Below, in pieces: positions 55,750-64,000 of a stretch of DNA of 64,000 bases. This stretch comes from Phoronis australis (Eukaryota > Phoronida > Phoronidae). Every line of letters begins with the position of its first letter. The first letter of the stretch is position 1. The stretch is taken from NCBI GenBank assembly GCA_002633005.1, contig NMRA01000103.1:222690-286689 (forward strand), read 5' to 3'. The notes beneath the pieces are model-generated. The model was not told where the DNA came from and did no database searches. It saw nothing but the letters and a program-made list of their open reading frames with translations. Made by a program: the position numbers and the translations under genes.

Positions 55750-57690
55750 ACAAATTCACGGTGTGGGGATCTGTACTACGTGTTTGGACTGGTCATGAGG
55801 AGTGCGGCGTCGTCATGAGAAATTCGATGTAGGAATACAACACCAGTTGAACAAAAATGTCTTTAAAATGTAAAAATCGATTGTATATGCAATTAGGAAT
55901 AGTTCTGCCCAATAGCTTAAGAGTCCTGGAAAGCGTTGAAAGCTTGTCACGTTAGCGCTAACAGCAATGACGGCCCAGTGCGACTCGATAGCCGTGACGT
56001 CACTGTGAAAAAATCGGGAATATCGGTGAAAGTTTGCTGATAAGCGATGCTTTATATCGTTGATTTAATACATTTCATACTGTAAGTAATACTTTATGAA
56101 GATGTGCATGTGCTGCAAAAGTTTCAGCTAAAAGTGTGCTTGATGAACAAAGATATGGAAATAGTAAATTAAGCAGTCAGATAAACGATTGTACGGACTC
56201 GTCAAGAGTCGATTTTTAAAAACTGTATGAACTCGCCAGTGAGCTGGTTAAGAATTAGGAAATTTTTAACCAGAATAGACCGTTTAATTTTATAGTTACC
56301 AATAGTTCTCGAGGAGTATAGTCAGATAGGTGACTTGAGAAAGATTGAATATATTTGAAATGGTGTATTAAAGTAAGAACACAGATAAGAAGTGTTGGCC
56401 ATTGTCATTAACCATTTTCGACTGAGTGACATCAATTTAAAAACATTTTACATTAGAATCGAAAATAAACTTTGCCGTGTCAAACCTTAAGGCAACTGCC
56501 TACGTCAAAAGTAATTAAGATTATAACCCTTGGAATTATTCATGAACTTGGTTGATACGTGTCAGTTGAGCTTTGACGGCAAGAAGATAAATGTCGGGAA
56601 AACTAAGACATTGACCTGTTCAGCTACGAAGATGAACCAAATTTGAAAGACCGAAAACAAAAACTTAAACAGGAAATGAGAAAGCAGAGGAACTGAAAAA
56701 TTTGTTACAACTGCAGTCTATTAGAGGCAATAAAAAATCCCTCACCCCATCTGCGCTTGGAGTTGAAAGAATGCATACACAAAATACGTGGCATTTTGTC
56801 ACTGCGATTGAAAGAGTTAGTCCCACTAAGGAGGGACGTGAACTGGCACTGGAGGAATTCAAGAAGATGGGCGGTTCCACATGCCAAATGTGGAAATCGG
56901 TTTAATGAGTCATTCTCGCGCCGAAACCTTAAGGTCCTAGTTTTGTATGTGAATTTTAGATATTCCTCTAGTTCTAAGTTGTTACAACAGTCGGCCAATC
57001 TTTGAAGTTTAGCATTTGGCAATTTACGTGGTTTATGTCACTTCTGGGAGATATAGCCTGTGCAGTAAGTCGGGCAGCAAGTTCAAGATACTGGTCTATA
57101 AGTACATGAATGAGTTACAGTACTTCAGTTCTGCAGGTACTGATGCATAATTAGACGACAACAATAAGTTGGAAACAATACCGGCTCAATGCAAAACCGT
57201 ACGGTTGCTCAGGACGATGTCGGACAGTCACGCGAAACTCGAGTATGACGAGTCCGTACAGATATTTTGAGAGTAGGTGTCATAAAATGCTACATAGCTT
57301 AAACTACAAATTACAGATATCAACTATACTTCTCATGGGCGTTGTCTATGGTTACATGATGGTACTCAAACACAAAAATTTAGCCAAACAAGAACAAATG
57401 TAAAGAAAATTGAAACTCGAAGTTTATCGTTGTGTAAACAAACAGTGAGATCTCTTGAGCATAGTCAGTATAGGCACCGTATTATAGTTATTAAGGTCAC
57501 ATTTTGACTACTCTTCCAGTGAGTGTATTGTAACAGTTTCATTGCAAAAAGTCATGTGTAACGAGGTAAACGAACTCATAAAGTACACATTGTCGGGGAA
57601 CTTTTGCCGATTTTGCTCATGACGACGCCGTACTCCTCATGACCAGTCCAAACACGTAGTACAGGTCCCCACACTGTGAAATTTAGACCG
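55750..57690. repeat. Old inverted duplication of about 2 kb
   Basis: Segments 55750-55823 and 57616-57688 are inverted copies with only a few differences over about 72 bp (both contain GTACTACGTGTTTGGACTGG). A second inverted pair, TGTACGGACTCGTCA near 56190 and 57250, has the same centre (about 56720), so the whole region is one degenerate palindrome. Small ORFs at the centre (56702-57022) have no known motif. Confidence 0.6.
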
Positions 57691-57717
57691 TCTAAATTTC
57701 ACGGTGTTGGGACCTGC
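57661..57717. repeat. 28-bp-arm hairpin at the right end of the palindrome
   Basis: ACAGGTCCCCACACTGTGAA followed by ATTTAGA folds back on TCTAAATTTCACGGTGTTGG with a 3-nt loop. It may be a duplicated transposon end. Confidence 0.85.
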
Positions 57718-57719
57718 GG

Positions 57720-58200
57720 AGCAATTGAAACAAACTCCTAACTATAAGTATGGTGACTCCCAACTGCGTAAGCATGCTTTTCTCAACCGTAGACTCGATG
57801 AAACTGAATGGAACTGGACCTGTCTGTCCGTGTGATATACTTCTAGAACTTGTTCGAGGATTAGTATACGTAAATACAAAGTGCCGGTTGATCAGTTCAA
57901 GGAAATTTACCTATTTGATATCACTCAATTGATAAGACTCGCTATATGTAAACGATAAAGAGGTGAAAACAAATGATGGGATATCTTTAACTTGCAAAAG
58001 GACATTTGAAAAACAGTCACGGCCATTTCACGTGGATCAGAATTTGGAAAAACAAAATTTTTGTTGTGATCATGGTATTTACTAAACGCTATATTTGATT
58101 GATTTCGGAGCTTGATAGAGGGGATCTCAAAGCAGACTTAGCTTACGAGATTTACTGAACTGTAATCACTTTATTTATAGAGGTATGGAACTCGAAAGCT
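57720..58200. other. Non-coding, nothing recognised
   Basis: Short ORFs only. Confidence 0.4.
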
Positions 58201-58202
58201 CG

Positions 58203-58620
58203 TTAAAAATATCTTTTAAATAATTACTGACGAAAGTATCATCTTCAAACGTCTAGTACAGAGTAATTCACTTTCCCCTGTAACGAAATTTCCAGAAACC
58301 ATCATAAAATTCACTATTTATAAAATTCCCCCCGAAAGAAAAATTCTGTGGTTACCACAGAGTTTCTAATCTCCCTCCCACTTATGATAAATGCGCCCAT
58401 GCGTTCACAAGCAGCTGCTTGAAGTCGCCTGAGGTCAAAAGGTCACCTTTTCCATGTCAGGGAAATGTGCTACGTCTATGTCTTGCCTCACCACAAAAGG
58501 AGACGTGCTTTGCCTTAAGGGACAAAACTCGACGAAGTGGCGAAATGTTGACAGATTATGTTTAAGTTTGAAACTAAAAGAAAAAGCTTTTATATCAACA
58601 GAAATTAAAAATCTTTTCAA
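58203..58620 (+). repeat. Direct duplication, copy A
   Basis: Aligns with 59494-60000. Shared blocks are AATATCTTTTAAA, TTCCAGAAA, CTCCCTCCCACTTATGATAA/CCCCTTCCCACTTGTGATAA, GCATGCG, GCTGCTTGAAGTCGCC, GGGAAATGTGCTA and ACTCGACGAAGTGGCGA. Confidence 0.8.
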
Positions 58621-59493
58621 ACAAACACCAATAATACTTGGAGAGCTGGTTTAAATTATGTTTCTGTAGCAGAGAAACAATTTCACTGCTACAAATTAGT
58701 GTGTTTATGGCGTTCCTGGCCTCTTGAGCAAGGATGTAAAACATTTTCTAAAAAATACAACAAGCCGTGAAAGTCCAGAATAGTTCATGTTTCTGTATTT
58801 GAATTAGAAGAAGTATTTTCTTACGGGAACAAAGAAATAAATGTTCAAATGTTTTATCTAAGGGTTACATGTTGGTACTACGTCATTAAATCGAACACAA
58901 GAACCTTGGAATTGGTTTGATTTAGCGTCTTCACAAAATATTTGAGGAATTAAACACCCCTTTACGTTTATGTGTGCAGAATTTATCTTCAAAAGTTCAT
59001 TTAACATTTTCCGTCCTTATCGTTGGCTACACGCAGTCATTGACATCGCCGGTTCCGCGGAGTCAACCGGTTACGCCTGAACTTCGTCACCGATAACTAA
59101 TTATAAGCCTTGACTCGGAAGAACTACCGAAGACAATAAAAGTACACTCATTACATCCTTACGTGGGCATAATGACTTTTTCTGTTTAATAAACTCAACA
59201 GATGTGATAATTTTGGAGGGCGTGTTTTCGTGAAACTCAGTAAACTGTACTCAACTGAAGCGGATTTCGGAGTTTGGGTTTTGCCTGAAACTATGGACTA
59301 CTCCACCGTTAAGACCGTCGTTGTGTTAAAGTGACTGTCATTGTATAAGTACAAAGTATACCAGGTGTGTCTTCCGTAAACTCGAGAACCTCACGAAAAC
59401 GCAAGACTTCTAGAGATATCCCTATGCTTTTACTATTCTCACGCCAATTTCTATTTGACTCGACCAGCCGGTTTATGATCACGGCTAATTACT

Positions 59494-60070
59494 ATCAAAA
59501 TATCTTTTAAACAATTCCTGACGTGTAGTACTGAATTTTTCACTTTCTCTTGTAAGGGAAGTTCCAGAAAAATCACAAAATTAATAATTTTTGAAGTTTC
59601 CGCGAATTAAAAGCTTTCTAGTCATCGCAGGGTTTTTAATCCCCTTCCCACTTGTGATAAGTGCGCGCATGCGCTAACAGCCATTTGACAAACATTCCGA
59701 ATCTGAGGTCGATACCATATTATGAGGCAAGCCAGTGAGGCAAAAGATTCCCCAAAGATATTTCCAAGTGAGTATATTTGAATACTATGATAACTTTGTA
59801 ACTAGTTTTAAACATCAATTGCCTCTTAATCGGGTTGCTGCTTGAAGTCGCCATTGTTTCTTTTTTTAAATCAAATGTCAAAGGTCACATTTTCCGTATA
59901 AGGGAAATGTGCTATGTCTATGTTTTGCCATGCCAAACAAGGAAAAGTACTTTGCTTTGGTGGAGAAAACTCGACGAAGTGGCGAGTAGTTGACAAATCG
60001 TTTTTTTTTGGGGGGGGGGGATTTCGAAACCTTTACGAACACAACCGTAAACATTCCTGGTGTGTTGATT
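59494..60070 (+). repeat. Direct duplication, copy B
   Basis: Second copy, about 1.29 kb downstream of copy A. It holds extra sequence between 59665 and 59830 that is absent from copy A. Both copies keep parallel open frames over the last 120 bases, with premature stops in B, so a protein-coding ancestor is possible but unproven. Confidence 0.75.
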
Positions 60071-62575
60071 GAATTCTGTTTCAGTTGCAAAAAACCACTT
60101 CGAATAACGTAATTTAGTCTTTTTTCGCATTCCAGACCTCTTCAAAGATCTAATAAATTTTAGCAATTTCGTTTTTAACCCCGCATCTCCCGTAGAGCAT
60201 TCCACACTCAGTCCCTTAGGAAGTCTCTCTCGCTTTCGTGATTACACGATTTGTCCAATATCACAAGGAAAATCGCAAGCTCTGCTGTCAACGGTGAACT
60301 GCTGAATGACTATGAACGAACAAGAACGCATGTGGTCAGCGGAGTTCCAAGTTGGTGTTTGTCGTTGGCATTTGATTGACAATGTTTCAAACGTTTTAGG
60401 ATCACCGGTCATGGATCAGTTTAAAAAACATGGGTGAATTGACTCACGTGGCCTCAAACTCCTTTGTCAATCTGTAATACCTACATACAATGGGCTACGT
60501 TTGTTGCTCCCTCCGTTATTCAGCGGTTTGTTATTGGTCCGAATAGCTAACTTCAATCCATGCAAACACATAAATCCACAATTGGGATTTATATATTTTC
60601 ATACAGAACATGCTTAATCCCGCTGCTAAAATCGTTGTTTTGATAACTGACATTAACTTTTGATCGGTTTCCCTGCCTTGGCCTGTGTTAGAAAATGCAA
60701 TAGATGTCTTTTCAAGGCTTGATTGCGACTCAGTTTTTCTGCCTCCGTTTGCCAGAGTCAAACAATCACATTACGTCAATAGACATTTTGTGGGCCAGTG
60801 ACGTTGAAAAAAGATCCTAATTATCCCGAGATATTATTTTTCGTGTGTATTGTTAAAGATTGTAAGTGTACCGGGTTTTGGGTATTTTTGTACATGGATC
60901 AAAGGCTGTGATTCGTCTCGATGCATGATATACACAAATATGGGTTTTATTTGAGTGTTAGCCATCTTGTTCACAAAATCCGAGTTTAGCAATTTTATGG
61001 CAATTATTTGGCACAGTTCGACTTTTCAGAAGGCGTGTGATTCATGGGCTGGCGTTAGAAAATGTCATAGGAGGATACAAGTGGGACAGGGCCTACGAAA
61101 AAACGCTGAGGAATATGGTGATTTGAACAGTTATAATGCACGAGAAACGTAACTATAGTTTATTGGAGTTTTATCGAAAGGTAATATATATTTTACACTG
61201 AAAGCGATCGACATTATTTGTTATCTGCGGCATTTGACAGTAGATTGGCAAAGGTAAGTAAACGTTTTATAAAATGGACTGGCGTGATTTTCCCTCAATT
61301 CATACTGCAATACAAGTATAAGAGAAAATACTAAATCTTACTTTCAATATCAAGTGTTCTCGATTTGCAGGCAATTTACATTTTATTGAATCCTCCATCT
61401 ACTCATTTAGTCCAGACTATTCTTTCAAATTTCCATTTAGCCATAATTAAATCTGAACATGTCTATAACCACTCAATCGAACAATTAACTACTCTTAGCA
61501 TTTCTTGTCAACCTTATATTCCAGTAAACGCATTGCTATTTAGAATAGCTCTTTAGAACTCAATAACAAGATTCGCGTCGTTTATAGCAACAAGTACCCA
61601 TCAATCAAAAATTAAAAGTGACTGTTTTCCTACTTAAAATTTCACCGTTTTAAGTGAAGTTGCTTGAGAAATCAAGATCTCTTCAGACTTTTCTAATACA
61701 CCAATTACCAAGGCTGACTAATACTGATAAGAACGCAATTAGTCGCGCATTATTAAGTTAGGCAAGCGCTAACTAATTAAACTGGACCTTTGTGTACAAA
61801 CTTCAGAAATACTCGTATACGTGACAAATGACAACGTTAATAACAACAGCTTGCAAAAGTCTGCTTAAAAGGACGCAGTTGATTTTAAAGCCGAAAATGC
61901 ATTTTGAATGTTATTTTCTTTGAGCAAGGGCCGAAGATTAATCTTTTTACTTGAAGTATCACTCGAAGATATTTCGTGTTTTTCCGATTTTCTCTTATAG
62001 GAACTCAAGATTATTTTGTGCTGAAGTATGTTATGGCTTTCGCAAGTTCAAATTTGCACTAGATGACTCCTGGAATCGAGCTACAAACTTGGTATTTCGA
62101 GTTCAGACTCGAACTTATAGATTTACTGCTGGTGTCATCAAGTGCAAAACACAATTAACCAGTCATCTACATACACTGTAAGCCATAATTTAATCGAACA
62201 CAGGGTAATGCACATCTTATTTGAGTTCGTTATTAAAGTAGGATGGAAAATGTTAAAAAGAATTTTTAGTTCAATTTCGATTAAAAATTCTAGACCCCAG
62301 GCTTTACGCGTACGTTATTTGTTGTTTCATTGTGATTTTATTGTAAATCGCCTATTCTTTCGTCGCTGAGTCTCAAAATGTTTTGAATGACTCTCGGACA
62401 CCCAGCGGCATAACAACAAAACTTGTTTTCCAAATTGCCCAAATCCGCTTTGAAAGCCCCATCGCATGATATTCATGACACCTAACCTATATGCACGTAG
62501 CTTTTGGAGGTAACTGTTACCAGAGTACTGCGTTGTTGGACATCCAGCCTGAACTCTGAAATTATCTGCGGGGCA

Positions 62576-62640
62576 AAATGAGCTTGCGAGTAAGGCGATT
62601 ACCTCAAGGTCACGTGGGTTCAACAACCTAGCAGAATTTT
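62576..62640 (+). mobile_element. Weak tRNA-like sequence
   Basis: TGAGCTTGCGAGTAAGGC resembles an A box, and GTGGGTTCAACAACC a B box with one extra base. A 107-codon ORF on the opposite strand covers it and is taken as chance. Confidence 0.3.
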
Positions 62641-62749
62641 CCGCACTCACGTAAGAAAATCGAAGTGTTTTTTAAGAAAAAAAAACAGCGAGCACCTATT
62701 CAATTAGTGGCTGAGATACCTTTGTGTAATTCATTTCAACTTTGCGCGT

Positions 62750-63030
62750 TTGATTGTTGTTACTATTACTTTCATTGTACTATTAATTTTACTCATTCTG
62801 TAATACCACTAGAATTGCCATTATAATTGCCATATTATTATCGTAAACATTTACAAATATCATTGTTATTAATTTCCATTATACTATTACTATTGATATT
62901 ATTACTATCATTACTACTGTCATTGTCCTTGTTGCTGTTACTATTTATCACAACTAACAATATTGTTTCGCAAAAGCAGTACTATTGATTATGAAAGTGA
63001 TACTATTAATTATAATAACAATAATTAGAG
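62750..63030. repeat. (ATT)n-derived low-complexity sequence
   Basis: Runs of ATTATT, TTACTATT and similar triplets, degenerate. Confidence 0.8.
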
Positions 63031-63864
63031 CAATTACAAATTCTGACAAAGACATGACATCTGCCCACTTCCTACTCCAATTCCTAGATTTACTATCACA
63101 CGATTTCTTTACTGTCAAAGCAAGCCAACATTCAACTTTTGACATTATAAAATCGGATGGAGAACTGAGAAACGTAATCCTCCTAAGGTTAGGGCTTAGT
63201 GAGACGGTGAATTTACAGACTGTGTTAAATTTGAATTGGTGAAATGTCACCAAAGCATACTTTTTCCAAAAAAAATTAGATACGATGAGGTTTTCGTGAA
63301 ACTTTTTCCTTTAGTGCTTGCTCATAGATCAGATGTCAATATAGTACACACCCCAAAATTATCCTTGACGATGCCGTTTCCAAGAGACCACTGAAAGTGC
63401 AGCCGTGGTTATTGTATACCGTCTTGTGATCAGATCGAACGGTTCTACCGACGCGGTTTCGTATCCCCGGGGGGAACTGGGTTATATTTTTGACGGGGTG
63501 CAACTGAAAAGTTATGATAAGCACCCATTTAGAGAGTAGACTCGAAAATTGTGACGCCTTTGTAAAGGGCTTCCATGAAAACGTCACCCCTTCGCAGAGA
63601 TTCTTGGACAGTGAATTTAACCCAAAAATCTGAAACAGTGAAAAAGTGCGACGTTGACAGAAATTAGTACACCTTTACAACAAAAGTTTTTTTTTAAATA
63701 CAGATGGTCTCATTTCGAAACTACAAGTTACTGACATGCTGGTTTTGTTTAGGCGATGGCAAGAAGAAGGCTATAAGTGTCGTTTTTCGAACAAGAAAAT
63801 TGGTCCGAACACGAGAACATGGTTTGAGCCGCTTTAAGAATTTTCTGCTGAACACATAACTTCA

Positions 63865-63910
63865 CAATAATAATAACAACAACAACATCAATAGTAATAA
63901 TAATAACAAT
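63865..63910. repeat. (AAT/AAC)n microsatellite
   Basis: AATAATAATAACAACAACAA followed by further AAT and AAC triplets. Confidence 0.9.
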
Positions 63911-64000
63911 AAAATTATTTCAAACATGTTTAAGTCTGGTTAGCACGCCACCTGTGTCCACATCACGTGACCTAATGTAAGTCTGAGATTTCTTCCCCAA

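Larger units (their letters stand above)
60075..64000. other. Intergenic to window end, no assured gene
   Basis: Short ORFs only. (ATT)n-rich simple sequence lies at 62750-63030 and (AAT/AAC)n at 63865-63910. A weak tRNA-like sequence is at 62576-62640. Confidence 0.4.

Noticed and set aside
62327-62650. 107-codon minus-strand ORF
   Set aside because: Overlies a tRNA-like sequence and lacks conserved motifs.

Overview
This is an AT-rich animal nuclear DNA window, not a bacterial one. It has intron-split genes with GT/AG splice sites, a homeobox gene, extracellular Ly6/uPAR and thrombospondin-type modules, tRNA-derived SINE-like sequences, many short inverted-repeat transposons and (CA)n/(TATG)n microsatellites. 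The palindrome ACATGTACATGT recurs, as in several marine invertebrate genomes. I read it as a marine invertebrate bilaterian; the phylum cannot be fixed from the sequence alone. There are three assembly gaps (N runs): 10346-10968, 40009-40065 and 55232-55242.

Two complete protein-coding genes can be assembled exon by exon, both on the minus strand and both with matching splice phases. (1) 54577..47994 is a three-exon, 201-residue orthologue of the brain-specific homeobox gene bsx/bsh, with an N-terminal eh1-like repressor motif and a homeodomain split between positions 44 and 45. (2) 35537..21869 is a seven-exon, 667-residue secreted protein. In order it has a signal peptide, a Ly6/uPAR (three-finger) domain, a half thrombospondin type 1 repeat, an unrecognised charged segment, a His-rich tract, a Thr/Pro mucin-like stalk encoded by a 30-bp minisatellite, and a second Ly6/uPAR domain. 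I do not know this architecture from any named protein.

The left end (1-4500) is a large inverted duplication. Two arms of about 1.3 kb face outward, each with a TATA box and a first exon encoding a signal peptide. The left copy (minus strand) runs off the window. The right copy (plus strand) has lost the ATG but splices in phase to a possible Cys-containing exon at 8812-8939. From about 10969 to 14110 lies a tandem array with a period near 390 bp. Each unit carries a 42-nt GC-rich core bounded by splice-like sites, so it looks like an array of duplicated micro-exons; a possible last exon and poly(A) signal follow at 14227-14442.

The rest is intron and intergenic DNA full of mobile-element debris: a 1.46-kb TA-flanked element with matching 18-bp ends (5582-7042), an element with GGCGGAT ends (39963-40859), a nested element (42329-42903), a MITE family with GCGTTC(C/A)GTA ends at four or more sites, several near-perfect foldbacks (26403-26498, 32197-32507, 37450-37560, 57661-57717), an old palindrome of about 2 kb (55750-57690) and direct duplications (17.0/22.5 kb and 58.2/59.5 kb). 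No rRNA gene, CRISPR array or intact transposase or reverse transcriptase was seen.
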